A stretch of DNA of 64,000 bases from Sphingomonas hankookensis (GCF_022664465.1 NZ_JAKREV010000006.1:222446-286445); one strand, 5' to 3'; positions 25,080 through 44,489 are shown, counted from the first letter of the stretch. The notes: a model not told the origin generated them from the letters alone. Numbers and translations are program-made.

Positions 25080-26557
25080 CCAATACGCTGCTCCACGCCG
25101 AACTGGTGCGCCTGCCCTATGGCTATGCGCGGAAAGGAGGCGTGCTGATTCGCCTCGGCAAGGGCGGCATGGAGTGCGTCCACCGCGCCGATGCGACGCT
25201 GGATGCGATGTTGGAGGTGCAGCGGGTAGCGCCCGGCGTGCCGTTCGTCGCGCTCGACGATGCCGGGTTCGATGCGGCGTTGCAGGCGAGCTATGGCGGC
25301 AGCGCCTCGACCGCCGCCGATATCGAACTAGCCGAAACCGATCTCGCGGCGCTGGCCGACAGCGCGGCGGCGGTCGACGACCTGCTCGACGCGCGCGATG
25401 ATTCGCCGGTCATCCGCCTGATCAACGCGCTGCTGCTGGAAGCGATCAAGGAAGGCGCGTCCGACGTCCATGTCGAGACGCAGGAAAAGCGTCTCGTCGT
25501 CCGCTTCCGCATCGACGGCGTACTGCGCGACATCGTCGAGCCGCCGCGCGCGCTCGCCCCGCTGCTGGTCAGCCGGATCAAGGTGATGGCCAAGCTCGAC
25601 ATCGCCGAACGCCGCACGCCGCAGGACGGGCGGGTGACGCTGCGCATCGGCGGGCACGACGTCGATGCGCGTGTGTCGACCATGCCGACCCAGCATGGCG
25701 AGCGGGTGGTGCTGCGCCTGCTCGAGCGCGGGGGCATGATGCTCGACCTCGCGGGGCTCGGCATGTCGGAGCGTGACGAAGCCGTGTTCGGGCGGTTGCT
25801 GGAGCGGCCGCACGGGCTGTTGCTCGTCACCGGGCCGACGGGGTCGGGCAAGACGACGACGCTCTACACCGCGCTGACCCGCCTCAACGATCGCCGCCGC
25901 AACGTGATGACGGTCGAGGACCCGATCGAATACGAGCTGGCCGGCATCGCCCAGACGCAGGTTAATCCGCGCACCGACATGACCTTCGCGCGCGGGCTGC
26001 GGGCGATCCTGCGACAGGACCCCGACGTCATCATGGTCGGCGAAATCCGCGATCAGGAAACGGCGCAGACCGCGGTCCGATCGTCGATGACCGGGCATTT
26101 CGTGCTGTCGACGCTGCACACCAACACCGCGATCGGATCGGTCACGCGGCTGATCGACATGGGGGTCGAACGCTACCTGCTGGCGCCGATGCTGGTCGGG
26201 CTGGTCGCGCAGCGGTTGGTGCGGCGGTTGTGCGCGCACTGCCGGTGGCAGGATCGGGCGACCGAGGCGGATAGCGTGCTGCTGGGCGGCGCGATCAAGC
26301 CGGGCAAAAAATTGTGGCGCAAGGGCGGGTGCGAGGCGTGCCATCACGAGGGGTATCGCGGGCGGGCGGGGCTGTACGAGGTCGTCGCGGTCGACGACCG
26401 GTTGCAGGCGATGATCCATAACGGCGTTGCCGAGGCGGAGCTGGAGCAGGCGGCAAGGGTGGATAACCCGGCGTTGCTGGATGATGGCGTGGCGAAGGTG
26501 AAGGCCGGGGTGACCACCGTCGAGGAGGTCGCTCGGGTCGTGCGGGACGAGGGGTGA
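25076..26557 (+). CDS. gspE: T2SS assembly ATPase GspE
   Basis: Cytoplasmic hexameric ATPase powering pseudopilus assembly (493 residues, GTG start overlapping the gspM stop). N2 domain SDVHVETQEKRLVVRFRIDG, Walker A GPTGSGKTTTLYT, Asp box VEDPIEYEL, Walker B ILRQDPDVIMVGEIRDQETA, His box STLHTNTAIGSV. The zinc-binding module is kept: two CxxC pairs (LCAHC and GCEACHH). A 170-base gap holding a repeat separates it from gspF. Confidence 0.97.
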   Translation: MTNTLLHAELVRLPYGYARKGGVLIRLGKGGMECVHRADATLDAMLEVQRVAPGVPFVALDDAGFDAALQASYGGSASTAADIELAETDLAALADSAAAVDDLLDARDDSPVIRLINALLLEAIKEGASDVHVETQEKRLVVRFRIDGVLRDIVEPPRALAPLLVSRIKVMAKLDIAERRTPQDGRVTLRIGGHDVDARVSTMPTQHGERVVLRLLERGGMMLDLAGLGMSERDEAVFGRLLERPHGLLLVTGPTGSGKTTTLYTALTRLNDRRRNVMTVEDPIEYELAGIAQTQVNPRTDMTFARGLRAILRQDPDVIMVGEIRDQETAQTAVRSSMTGHFVLSTLHTNTAIGSVTRLIDMGVERYLLAPMLVGLVAQRLVRRLCAHCRWQDRATEADSVLLGGAIKPGKKLWRKGGCEACHHEGYRGRAGLYEVVAVDDRLQAMIHNGVAEAELEQAARVDNPALLDDGVAKVKAGVTTVEEVARVVRDEG

Positions 26558-26588
26558 GGTTTCTTCCCCCATCCTCCAACATCCATAT

Positions 26589-26707
26589 CCGTTCGGTTCG
26601 AGTAGCGATCGAGCTTGTCGAGAGCGCGTATCGAGAACGGGGTTCCGCTGGGCAGGAGTTCTCGACGGACGCTTCTCGACAGGCTCGAAGCTGCTCGAAC
26701 CGAACGG
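26589..26707. repeat. Large inverted repeat (family E copy 1) between gspE and gspF
   Basis: Ends CCGTTCGGTTCGAGTAGC and GCTGCTCGAACCGAACGG are near-perfect inverted copies, with inner TCGAGCTTGTCGAGA and TTCTCGACAGGCTCGA units also inverted. Related elements lie at 28990-29098 and 29158-29260. The transcript could fold into a long hairpin inside the operon. Confidence 0.8.
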
Positions 26708-26729
26708 TATCGTTGAGGGGAGGGGGCAG

Positions 26730-27956
26730 GTGACCGCCTACACCTACCGCGCAGCCTCCCGCACCGGCGCGACCGTCAAGGGCGTGATTGAAGCCTCCAG
26801 CCCCGCCGCCGCCCGCGCAGCCCTTCGCGAACGCGGCGAACTGCCGCTGTCGGTCGAGGAAGCCGCCGAACGCGGCCCAAAGCTCGGCAGCATCCAGCTT
26901 CCCCGGCTGTTCCGGCGTGGCGTATCGGCCAAGGCGCTGGCGACGCTCACCCGCCAGATCGCGACGCTGGTCGGCTCCGACATCTCGATCGAGGAATCGC
27001 TGCGCATCGTCGCGCAGCAGGCGGACAACGCCGCGGTCAACGCGCTGCTGCTCGACGTGCGCGCCGCGATCCTCGACGGGCGCAGTTTCGCGCAGGGGTT
27101 GGCGCGGCACCCGAAGGCGTTTCCCGAATTCTACCGCGCGTCGGTGGCGGCGGGGGAACAGTCGGGGCGGCTGCCCGACGTGCTCAACCACCTCGCCAAT
27201 TTCGTCGAGACGCGACAGGCCAATGGCCAGAAGATGCAGCTGGCGCTGCTCTATCCGGCGCTGCTGGCCACCGTCAGCTTCGGCATGATGGTACTGCTGA
27301 TGGTCTATGTCGTGCCCGATATCGTCCGCGTGTTCGTGTCGCGCGGGGCGGAATTGCCGTTCCTCACGCGCGCGCTGATTGCGCTGTCGGCGTTCATTCA
27401 GAACTATGGGCTGTATGTCGCGGTGGCGGCGCTGGTGGTGTTCGTCGTCGGCGCGCGGTGGTTGAAGGTGCCGCGCAACCGGCTGGCGGTTGACCGGCGG
27501 CTGGCGACGCGGGCGCCGTTCCGCCGGTTCAGCCGCCAGCATAATGCCGCGCGCTTTGCCGGGAGCCTCGCGACGCTGGTCGGCAGCGCGGTGCCGCTGG
27601 TCGAGGCGCTCCACGCCGCCGCCGCCGTCACCCCCAACCGCTTCGTGCGCGACAAGGCGCTGACCGTCGCGGCGCGGGTGCGCGAGGGACTGTCGCTGCG
27701 CGCGGCGATGGCGGAAGCGGAAATCTTTCCGTCGATGCTGGTCGCGATCGTCGCCTCGGGCGAGACGTCGGGGCGGTTGGCTCCCGCGCTCGACCGCGCG
27801 TCGGGGGAACTGGAACGCGAACTCGACGCGCTGGTCGCGACGCTTGTGGCGCTGGTCGAGCCGATGGTGCTGCTGCTGATGGGGGGGCTGGTGCTGATGA
27901 TGGTGCTGGCGATCCTGTTGCCGATCATCAATCTGAACAATCTGGTGACGATCTAA
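26730..27956 (+). CDS. gspF: T2SS inner-membrane platform protein GspF
   Basis: Polytopic platform protein (408 residues) with two T2SSF domains: ATLTRQIATLVGSDISIEES near residue 70 and its repeat FAGSLATLVGSAVPLVEALH near 272. Three transmembrane segments, about 168-190, 223-245 and 375-400. The start is GTG at 26730, preceded by GAGGGGAGGGGG. It closes the rightward T2SS run. Confidence 0.95.
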   Translation: MTAYTYRAASRTGATVKGVIEASSPAAARAALRERGELPLSVEEAAERGPKLGSIQLPRLFRRGVSAKALATLTRQIATLVGSDISIEESLRIVAQQADNAAVNALLLDVRAAILDGRSFAQGLARHPKAFPEFYRASVAAGEQSGRLPDVLNHLANFVETRQANGQKMQLALLYPALLATVSFGMMVLLMVYVVPDIVRVFVSRGAELPFLTRALIALSAFIQNYGLYVAVAALVVFVVGARWLKVPRNRLAVDRRLATRAPFRRFSRQHNAARFAGSLATLVGSAVPLVEALHAAAAVTPNRFVRDKALTVAARVREGLSLRAAMAEAEIFPSMLVAIVASGETSGRLAPALDRASGELERELDALVATLVALVEPMVLLLMGGLVLMMVLAILLPIINLNNLVTI

Positions 27957-28046
27957 AGACCGTATCATCGCCTGCGAGGGGGTGCGGTTCGCATCGACGG
28001 TGGGTGCGTGTTACTGCTGTCGTCCGTATTTTTACAAGGAAGTGCC

Positions 28047-28964
28047 ATGACCGACCTCGCCCGCATCGTTGCCGAGGTGACGGAGGAGATCACCGCCAAC
28101 GCTGCCGCAATCGAGGCAGCGGCGGAGGCCGGCCATGACTATCCGCCCGACTGGTTCGGGATGGCGGTGGCGTCGGCGGATGGCGGGCTGTTCCATGGCG
28201 GCTATTCGCATATCCGCTTTCCGCTGCAGAGCATCTCGAAGGTCTTCGCGCTGGAACTGGCGCTGGAGGCGTGCGGCGACAAGGTGTTCAAGCGCGTCGG
28301 ACGCGAGCCATCGGGCGATCCGTTCAACTCGATCGTCGACCTCGAACGCAATAAGGGCGTGCCGCGCAACCCGTTCATCAACGCCGGGGCGCTGGTGGTG
28401 TGCGACATCCTGGTCGAGCATAAGGGCGACGATGCATCCGCGCGGGCGGTGGTCGAGTTCGTGCGCGAACAGGCGGGGTTAAGCGACGTCATCCTGAACG
28501 ACGATGTGCTGGAAAGCGGGCGCAAGGGCGGCGACCTCAATCGCGCGATGATGAGCTTCGCCAAGCATCACGGCAATCTGCACTGCGACATCGACGAGGT
28601 GATGGAGGCCTATGTCCATCAATGCGCGATCGAATTGAGCGCGCAGTCGCTGGCGAAGGCCGGGCTGTTCCTGACCCGTACCGCGCGTAGTGGCGATGCC
28701 GAGGACGATAAGCGCGCCAAGCGGATGCGGCGGTTGCTGTCGCTGATGACGACCAGCGGGCAATATGACGGGTCGGGCGACTTCGCCTATCGCGTCGGGC
28801 TGCCGGCCAAGAGCGGCGTGGGGGGCGGCATCCTTGCCATCGTGCCGCAGGTCGCGTCGATCGCGGTGTGGTCGAACAATCTCGATGGGCAGGGGAATTC
28901 GATCCTGGGCGTGCGGGCGCTGGAGTTGCTGGCGGACAAGGCGGATTGGTCGGTGTTCGGGTAA
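28047..28964 (+). CDS. glsA: Glutaminase A
   Basis: Glutaminase (L-glutamine to glutamate and ammonia), 305 residues, of the serine-dependent beta-lactamase-like fold. Active-site S-x-x-K is in FPLQSISKVFALEL near residue 58; NPFINAGALVVCDI and the late FAYRVGLPAKSGVGGGILAI are family signatures. The ATG at 28047 follows AAGGA; the open frame upstream lacks support. It stands alone after gspF. Confidence 0.95.
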   Translation: MTDLARIVAEVTEEITANAAAIEAAAEAGHDYPPDWFGMAVASADGGLFHGGYSHIRFPLQSISKVFALELALEACGDKVFKRVGREPSGDPFNSIVDLERNKGVPRNPFINAGALVVCDILVEHKGDDASARAVVEFVREQAGLSDVILNDDVLESGRKGGDLNRAMMSFAKHHGNLHCDIDEVMEAYVHQCAIELSAQSLAKAGLFLTRTARSGDAEDDKRAKRMRRLLSLMTTSGQYDGSGDFAYRVGLPAKSGVGGGILAIVPQVASIAVWSNNLDGQGNSILGVRALELLADKADWSVFG

Positions 28965-28989
28965 ACCCCGTTCTGCTCAACTCACCATC

Positions 28990-29098
28990 CGTTCGTCCTG
29001 AGTAGCCATTGAGCCTGTCGAAATGGCGTATCGAAGGACCGCTAACGGTGCTTCGATACGGGTCTTCGAATTCGCTCAGCCCCTACTCAGCATGAACG
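28990..29098. repeat. Large inverted repeat, family E copy 2
   Basis: CGTTCGTCCTGAGTAG and CTACTCAGCATGAACG form the outer arms, with inner arms TTGAGCCTGTCGAAATGGCG and a TTCGATACGGGTCTTCGAA segment. It lies in the 314-base gap after glsA, which holds no gene. Confidence 0.75.
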
Positions 29099-29157
29099 TC
29101 TGCTTTTACGCTTCCGCCCGTCCGCCCCGCCACCCCCCCCCGTTTGCTTCGGGCGTA

Positions 29158-29260
29158 GGTTCGAGCTTGTCGAGAACCGTAGTCGAGAAGGGGGTGCCGC
29201 AAGCGCCGGAGTTCTCGACGGACGCTTCTCGACAAGCTCGAAGCTGCTCGAACCGAACGG
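29158..29260. repeat. Large inverted repeat, family E copy 3
   Basis: GGTTCGAGCTTGTCGAGAAC and the inverted TTCTCGACAAGCTCGAAGC define a foldable element ending GCTCGAACCGAACGG, nearly the same as the right half of copy 1 between gspE and gspF. Confidence 0.8.
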
Positions 29261-29278
29261 GATTGGGTGGGGCGGGGG

Positions 29279-30607
29279 TTAGTTCCCCGGTGCCGGCCCC
29301 AATAGGTCCAGCACCGCCGCCGTCATCGCGATCGTCCCCGTCACGATCGACGGCTCGGGCGCGACCTTGAACAGGGGCGAGTGGTGCGACGGGACCGGCG
29401 GACCGCCATTCTTCGCCGCATTGATGTCCGCCATCGGCGTACCGCCGACCGCGAAATAATAGCCCTTCACCCTGGAGTCCGGCTGGACCAGATAGGCGAA
29501 GTCTTCCGCCCCCATACCGGTCTGTTCGAACGGCACGACGTTCTTCGGCCCCAGCGTCGCCGCCATCACCGCGTTCAGCCGGCGGGCGAGGGGGGCGTCG
29601 TTGATCGTGGTCGGCGTGCCCTCGATCACCTTGGCGGTCGGCATCCTGTCGGCGGGCATGCCGTTCAGCGTGCCGATGCCGGTCGTCACGCGCTGGATGC
29701 CGTCGAGCAGCTGCTTGCGCGTCCCCTCGTCATTGGCGCGGACGGTGACCTGCAGTTTGGCCATGTCGCTGATGATGTTGTGCTTGAGGCCGGCATGGAA
29801 CGAGCCGACGGTGATGACGCCGGGGTCGAGCGGCTGGCGTTCGCGGCTGATCAGGCCCTGCAGGGCGATCACCAGTTGCGACGCCATATAGACCGGGTCC
29901 TTGCCGGCATGCGGGCTGGCCCCGTGCGCGCCGATGCCGGGGACGTCGATATCGACCGAATCCGACGACGAATACTGGATGCCCTCCGAGGCCGACACCA
30001 TGCCGGCGGGAAGCCCGGCGGCGACGTGGAAGGCGAGCGCGTAGTCGGGCTTGGGGAAGCGGCTGTAGAGGCCGTCGGCCAGCATCGCCTTCGCCCCGCC
30101 GACGCGTTCCTCGGCGGGCTGGACGATGAAGACGATCGTGCCTTTCCACCGCTCCTTCAGAGCCGCCAGCCGGCGGGCGGTGCCGACCATCGCGGTGATG
30201 TGGGTGTCATGGCCGCAGGCGTGCATCACCGGGGCCTCCACGCCATCGACGCCGACCTGCCGCGCCTTGCTGGCATTCGGCAGGCCCGATTTCTCCTCTA
30301 CCGGCAGGCCGTCCATGTCGGCGCGGACCAGTACGGTCGGGCCGGCGCCGTTCTTCAACACGCCGACAACGCCGGTGCCGCCGACCCCGGTGGTCACCTG
30401 CATGCCGGGCACCTTGCGCAACTCGGTCGCCATGCGTTCGGCGGTCTTCACCTCCTTGAACGACAATTCCGGATTGCGGTGGAACCAGTCCCACATGCTT
30501 CCCAGCGACGCCTTGTAATCGGTGCGGACGGCGCTCGCCCAGTCGGGTTCGGCCATGGCGGGCGTGGCGGCCAGCAGGCAGGCGGCGGTGGCGATCAGTT
30601 TGCGCAT
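29279..30607 (-). CDS. Exported M20 family amidohydrolase/peptidase
   Basis: A 442-residue metal-dependent amidohydrolase (M20D, hippurate hydrolase/IAA-amino acid hydrolase type) with a signal peptide ([16 protein letters not shown]). Metal-site motifs: [57 protein letters not shown], and the distal histidine in [11 protein letters not shown]. It should cleave N-acyl amino acids or peptides in the periplasm. It is divergent from uvrB. Confidence 0.9.
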   Translation of the reverse strand: MRKLIATAACLLAATPAMAEPDWASAVRTDYKASLGSMWDWFHRNPELSFKEVKTAERMATELRKVPGMQVTTGVGGTGVVGVLKNGAGPTVLVRADMDGLPVEEKSGLPNASKARQVGVDGVEAPVMHACGHDTHITAMVGTARRLAALKERWKGTIVFIVQPAEERVGGAKAMLADGLYSRFPKPDYALAFHVAAGLPAGMVSASEGIQYSSSDSVDIDVPGIGAHGASPHAGKDPVYMASQLVIALQGLISRERQPLDPGVITVGSFHAGLKHNIISDMAKLQVTVRANDEGTRKQLLDGIQRVTTGIGTLNGMPADRMPTAKVIEGTPTTINDAPLARRLNAVMAATLGPKNVVPFEQTGMGAEDFAYLVQPDSRVKGYYFAVGGTPMADINAAKNGGPPVPSHHSPLFKVAPEPSIVTGTIAMTAAVLDLLGPAPGN

Positions 30608-30701
30608 CGAAATTCCCCTTTGCAGCCTAAGCTATCCGCTTTCGCAGAACTGTCGAGGGTCGATGTTGCCGTCCCGTTCCGCGTCACCCATATTCTGCCC
30701 C

Positions 30702-32909
<2,208 letters not shown>

Positions 32910-32942
32910 GGGCGGGCGGCCTCGCCCAACCACTGCGTCGCT

Positions 32943-33030
32943 CTCGCGCAGGCGGGAGCCATACACGCTATCGTTGCGACTCCTGCCGAAGCGTCGGCAT
33001 ATATGGATTCCCGCCTGCGCGGGAATGACG
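32943..33030. repeat. Paired REP-type repeat, family B copy 2
   Basis: CTCGCGCAGGCGGGAG and CCCGCCTGCGCGGGAATGACG face each other; the middle GCGTCGGCATATATGGA is shared with the copy between gspG and gspH. It lies downstream of uvrB. Confidence 0.75.
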
Positions 33031-33123
33031 ATCTACGGGTGATGGCGCGACGGCAGGCCCCGAACGCACGACCCACCCCATCCACGGTTGAGGCAACCGG
33101 CCGCATCGCCCATAAGGGCGGGC

Positions 33124-33651
33124 ATGCGTATCCTGTTCCCCCTCGCCACCGTCGTCCTGCTTGCCGGATGCGTGCCGCCCGGTGCGCCGCCCGCGACCGA
33201 AGAGGTGCCGGCGCCGGTGCAGCGGCCGGTGCCGGTCCGGCCGATCCCCGTCGCCCCCGTCAGCGGCGACTGGCGCGACCTGCCGCGTACCCCCGGCGAC
33301 TGGCAGTATCGGGGTTTGAGCAACGGGTCGGCCGCGACCTACGGGACGCGCGGTGTGGCGCCGGTCGCGACGCTGACCTGCAACCGTGCCGGCGGCCAAG
33401 TAACGATGACCTTCGCCACGCCGCGGCCGGTCGCCGGCACGGTGACCGTCCGCACCACCAGCACGCAGCGCGGCCTGACCGTGCAGCCGATGGCGGGCGG
33501 GGTCGGCGTCGCGCTGCCCGCCAGCGACCGGTTGCTCGACGCGATCGGGTTCAGCCGCGGGCGCTTCGTGGTCGAGGGTACGCCGGTCGGGCGGCTGGTG
33601 CTGCCCGCCTGGGCCGAAGTGCTGCGCGTGACCGAGGATTGCCGCCGCTGA
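33124..33651 (+). CDS. Putative lipoprotein, unknown function
   Basis: A 175-residue lipoprotein: signal with lipobox VVLLAGC (cysteine near residue 16), a proline/valine-rich linker (VPAPVQRPVPVRPIPVAPV), then a beta-rich domain starting DWRDLPRTPGDWQYRGL and containing ATLTCNRAGGQVTMTF. It resembles other uncharacterised sphingomonad lipoproteins. The next gene starts on its stop codon, and both carry a similar domain layout. Confidence 0.75.
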   Translation: MRILFPLATVVLLAGCVPPGAPPATEEVPAPVQRPVPVRPIPVAPVSGDWRDLPRTPGDWQYRGLSNGSAATYGTRGVAPVATLTCNRAGGQVTMTFATPRPVAGTVTVRTTSTQRGLTVQPMAGGVGVALPASDRLLDAIGFSRGRFVVEGTPVGRLVLPAWAEVLRVTEDCRR

Positions 33652-34166
33652 TGCGCCGGGCGCTCGTCGTGCTGCTGGCGCTGGCCGGGTGTTCGAGCGA
33701 GCCGCCGCCGCCGCCCGCGCCGAAGCCCGGCGCGCAACCGACGCCGTCACCGACGCCTTCGCCGCGACCGCTTCGGCCCGGACAGTTGCCGACGCCCGAA
33801 CTCGACGGCGCGGTCCCGCTGGCCGGCAGTTGGTCGGCGAAGCCCGGTGCGGCGGTCTATACTGCCGAGGGGCGGATCGCCTTCGCGGTCCGCTGCGACC
33901 GCGCGGCGCGGCGTATCCTGTTGTCGCGCGGCGTGGCGGAGGGCGATGCGATCGCCCTGTTCACCGACAATGCCGCCGCGACCTTCCCGGCGCAGGTGGT
34001 CGACGGCGCGCTGGAAACGGCGGTGACGACCGGACAGACGTTTCTCGACGCGCTGGCGAAGGCCGATGCGATCGGCGTCGCCACGGGCACGGGGCCGGTG
34101 CTGAGGGTGCCCGGCGACAAGGCGATCGGTGCGGTGGTGCGGGGATGTCGCCCGGCGGGGCGCTGA
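33651..34166 (+). CDS. Putative lipoprotein, paralogue-like partner
   Basis: A 171-residue lipoprotein: lipobox LLALAGCSSE, a proline-rich linker (PPPPPAPKPGAQPTPSPTPS), then a domain beginning VPLAGSWSAKPGAAVYTAEG with FAVRCDRAARRILLSR. The cysteine-then-strand pattern parallels the preceding lipoprotein, so the two may be diverged duplicates. It starts one base before the end of the upstream gene and is coupled to it. Confidence 0.75.
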   Translation: MRRALVVLLALAGCSSEPPPPPAPKPGAQPTPSPTPSPRPLRPGQLPTPELDGAVPLAGSWSAKPGAAVYTAEGRIAFAVRCDRAARRILLSRGVAEGDAIALFTDNAAATFPAQVVDGALETAVTTGQTFLDALAKADAIGVATGTGPVLRVPGDKAIGAVVRGCRPAGR

Positions 34167-34300
34167 ACGCCGCACGGACTGTCGAGTATGACGGAAACAC
34201 CGTGTATTTCAAGTCTTGCAGGTAGTCGCGAGATACCCCAGATTCAGGGTGCGCACCGTTCGGGGCGTAACGGCTTTAACTAGCGAAAGGAGGTGATCCG

Positions 34301-34357
34301 ATGTCTCATGGTTCAGCAGTGGGTTCGGTTCAGTTCGTTCGGGAGACGCACCGCTAA
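34301..34357 (+). CDS. 18-residue peptide with a perfect Shine-Dalgarno
   Basis: Reads MSHGSAVGSVQFVRETHR then TAA, starting one base after a 14-base full-length anti-16S match. The extended pairing could either drive strong translation or hold the 30S subunit in place. No homologous family is known to me, and the peptide is hydrophilic with no membrane signal. Confidence 0.55.
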   Translation: MSHGSAVGSVQFVRETHR

Positions 34358-34469
34358 ACGCCGATAGGGTCGCGTGCGGGGGGTATCCTCCCCCAGTCAA
34401 CGCCGTGATCCTGGCACATGCGGTTCGCATGGTCTCCCGAGCTGGAGCTTCCGGCCGCTGACCATGCTT

Positions 34470-34508
34470 GAGGTCGCCGGGCGTCGAGAGACCCCGGCGG
34501 CCTCTTTC
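34470..34508 (+). terminator. Terminator of the structured RNA
   Basis: Stem GAGGTCGCCGGG with CCCCGGCGGCCTC around a 10-base loop, followed by TTTC. No rightward gene follows, so it ends a self-standing transcript. Confidence 0.7.
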
Positions 34509-34548
34509 ATGTCTGGGGTTGGCGGTTGCTGGCCCAGTGAATCGTAAA

Positions 34549-34631
34549 CGTCACCCCAGCGAAGGCTGGGGTCTCAAGCGGCTCCCGTCCCGCGCTGTCA
34601 CCGGAAGATCCCAGCCTTCGCTGGGATGACG
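34549..34631. repeat. Paired REP-type repeat, family A copy 2
   Basis: CGTCACCCCAGCGAAGGCTG and CCAGCCTTCGCTGGGATGACG as inverted arms about 40 bases apart, between the structured RNA and the FNT gene end. Confidence 0.8.
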
Positions 34632-34660
34632 CGCGTAGTATGGGGGCAGGGCAGCAGGCG

Positions 34661-35437
34661 TCACGTCGCCAGCGTACGATGCCCCGCCGCCAGCGTGATC
34701 GCGACCAGCGACCCGCCGACGATATTCCCCGCCGTCGCCAGCAACAGATTGCCGAGCAGCGCCCCCATCGGCACCGCCGCGGGATCGAGTCCCCATGCGA
34801 TCGGCAGCAACGTCATGTTCGCCACCGAATGCTCGAACCCGGCGGCGACGAACAGCGCGACCGGTCCGATCACGCTGGCGATCTTGCCCGCGACGGTCTT
34901 CGCACCGGTCGCCATCCAGACCGCCAGACACACCAGCATATTGGCGAGCACGCCCGAGGCGAGCAGTTCGATCCAGTCCTTGGCCAGTTTGGTATCGGCG
35001 GTCTTGAGCGCGGCCGCGGCGACCGCGCCGTCGATCGCTTGCGGAGCGCCGGACGCCACGAACAGCGCGGCGATGACGAGGCTGCCGATCAGGTTCGCGA
35101 TCCACACGACCGTCCAGTCGCGCAGCGTCTCACCCACGCCCAGCCGGTCCTGCGCCGCGGGCAGAACCAGCATGGTATTGCCGGTGAACAGCTGCGTGCC
35201 CGTCACCATCACCAGCATCAGCCCGACCGAGAATGCGACGCCCGACAGCAGCTGCGTCGCGCCGCCCGGCGCCATGCCCGCCTGCGCCACCAGATAGCCG
35301 ATCGCGCCGAACCCGATCTGCGCGCCCGCCGCGATGCCCAGCAGCATCATCGCGCCGATCGGCGGGCGCGCTTTCGCCAGCATGGCGTCATCGACGCTGT
35401 CGGCCAGCGTGTCGGCGGTCGCATCGTCCTGTGCCAC
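34661..35437 (-). CDS. Formate/nitrite transporter family channel
   Basis: FNT-family pentameric channel (FocA/NirC type), 258 residues with six membrane helices: IGAMMLLGIAAGAQIGFGAI, then GTQLFTGNTML (the first broken helix region), ANLIGSLVIAALFVASG, LANMLVCLAVWMATGAKTVA and GFEHSVANMTLLPIAW (second broken helix with the central histidine), and GNIVGGSLVAITLAAGH. The GTG at 35437 has AGGAAGGGG eight bases upstream; longer frames do not. Formate, nitrite or a related small anion is likely; the neighbours do not tell which. Confidence 0.9.
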   Translation of the reverse strand: MAQDDATADTLADSVDDAMLAKARPPIGAMMLLGIAAGAQIGFGAIGYLVAQAGMAPGGATQLLSGVAFSVGLMLVMVTGTQLFTGNTMLVLPAAQDRLGVGETLRDWTVVWIANLIGSLVIAALFVASGAPQAIDGAVAAAALKTADTKLAKDWIELLASGVLANMLVCLAVWMATGAKTVAGKIASVIGPVALFVAAGFEHSVANMTLLPIAWGLDPAAVPMGALLGNLLLATAGNIVGGSLVAITLAAGHRTLAT

Positions 35438-35623
35438 GGCGAATCCCCTTCCTGTTCTGGCATCAGAACGATCCGATCGGCGGGCGGCTCCGCGTATCGC
35501 AGGATCGGGGCGATATCGACGATAGGGACGTCGTGCATCTGGTGGAGAGGAAAGGTGGCGGGCGGCGGTAGAGGTCGCTGCTTCCGATCGCGCCGGTCGC
35601 TCCCCAACACGCGCTTCAACGCA

Positions 35624-35704
35624 CGTCATCCCGGCGCAGGCTGGCATCTCCCGGTCGTAACGCGCTTTGCCTGCCGCGGAAAACCCAAGCCTTCGCTGGG
35701 GTGA
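35624..35704. repeat. Paired REP-type repeat, family A copy 3
   Basis: A degenerate pair (ACGTCATCCCGGCGCAGGCT and AAGCCTTCGCTGGGGTGAG) in the 354-base gap between the FNT start and the rpoC end. Apart from this and the rpoC terminator, the gap holds no gene. Confidence 0.7.
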
Positions 35705-35727
35705 GGCTTGCCGCGCCCACATCCCCC

Positions 35728-35763
35728 AAAACGAAACCGCCGCCCGGTTGCCCGGACGGCGGC
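35728..35763 (-). terminator. Terminator after rpoC
   Basis: On the minus strand an 11-bp stem (CCGCCGTCCGG with CCGGGCGGCGG, loop GCAA) is followed by TTTCGTTTT. It lies 29 bases after the rpoC stop and ends the rpoB-ORF-rpoC transcript. Confidence 0.8.
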
Positions 35764-35791
35764 TCGTTCAGTTCAGCGAAGACCCGAACGA

Positions 35792-40072
<4,281 letters not shown>

Positions 40073-40097
40073 TTTGCGATTCCTCTGAGAGGAGTAA

Positions 40098-40337
40098 TTA
40101 TTCGAGCGGGTAGTCGGTCAGGCGACGTTTGGCATGTTCGATCCAGTCATCGACGACGGGCAGGGGAACATCCTTCCCCCAAAGCGAAATGGTCAGTTTT
40201 CCGATGGGATGTTCCACCTTATCGAAGGAATTGTCCCATCGGAAAACCTCACCGATCATTTCGCCGCCGCGCCAAAGCTCCAATCCCAATCCGTCGCGAT
40301 TCAAATCGCTGGCACAGATATAGGAATAGGTCGCCAA
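40098..40337 (-). CDS. Unknown 79-residue protein encoded between rpoB and rpoC
   Basis: A small acidic, tryptophan-rich cytoplasmic protein ([20 protein letters not shown] at the start, [20 protein letters not shown] later) with no signal peptide or membrane helix. The start is TTG at 40337, nine bases after GGAG in the end of rpoB; the stop is TAA, 25 bases before the rpoC ATG. Codon use looks less GC-biased than rpoB and rpoC (for example AAT, TTC/TCC and CAA choices), hinting at later arrival. It must be on the rpoBC transcript. Its compact beta-like sequence recalls immunity-type proteins, but that is only an impression. Confidence 0.7.
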   Translation of the reverse strand: MATYSYICASDLNRDGLGLELWRGGEMIGEVFRWDNSFDKVEHPIGKLTISLWGKDVPLPVVDDWIEHAKRRLTDYPLE

Positions 40338-40343
40338 TGCCGC

Positions 40344-44489
<4,146 letters not shown>

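Larger units (their letters stand above)
34286..34508 (+). ncRNA. Structured RNA with an 18-codon ORF and terminator (candidate dual-function sRNA)
   Basis: Independent transcription unit between a lipoprotein gene and a convergent FNT gene. It holds, in order: a 14-base AAAGGAGGTGATCC that is fully complementary to the 16S rRNA 3' end; a short ORF; a G5/C5 hairpin with the loop TATCCT (34379-34394); two mutually exclusive stems, CATGCG/CGCATG (34417-34431) and GCATGGTC/GACCATGC (34427-34467); and a terminator. The 5' end and promoter were not identified, so the left boundary is a minimum. Confidence 0.6.

Noticed and set aside
25076..26557. GspE as a type IV pilus PilB ATPase
   Set aside because: It is coupled to gspL and gspM and followed by gspF, and has the GspE CxxC zinc module; no pil genes are present.
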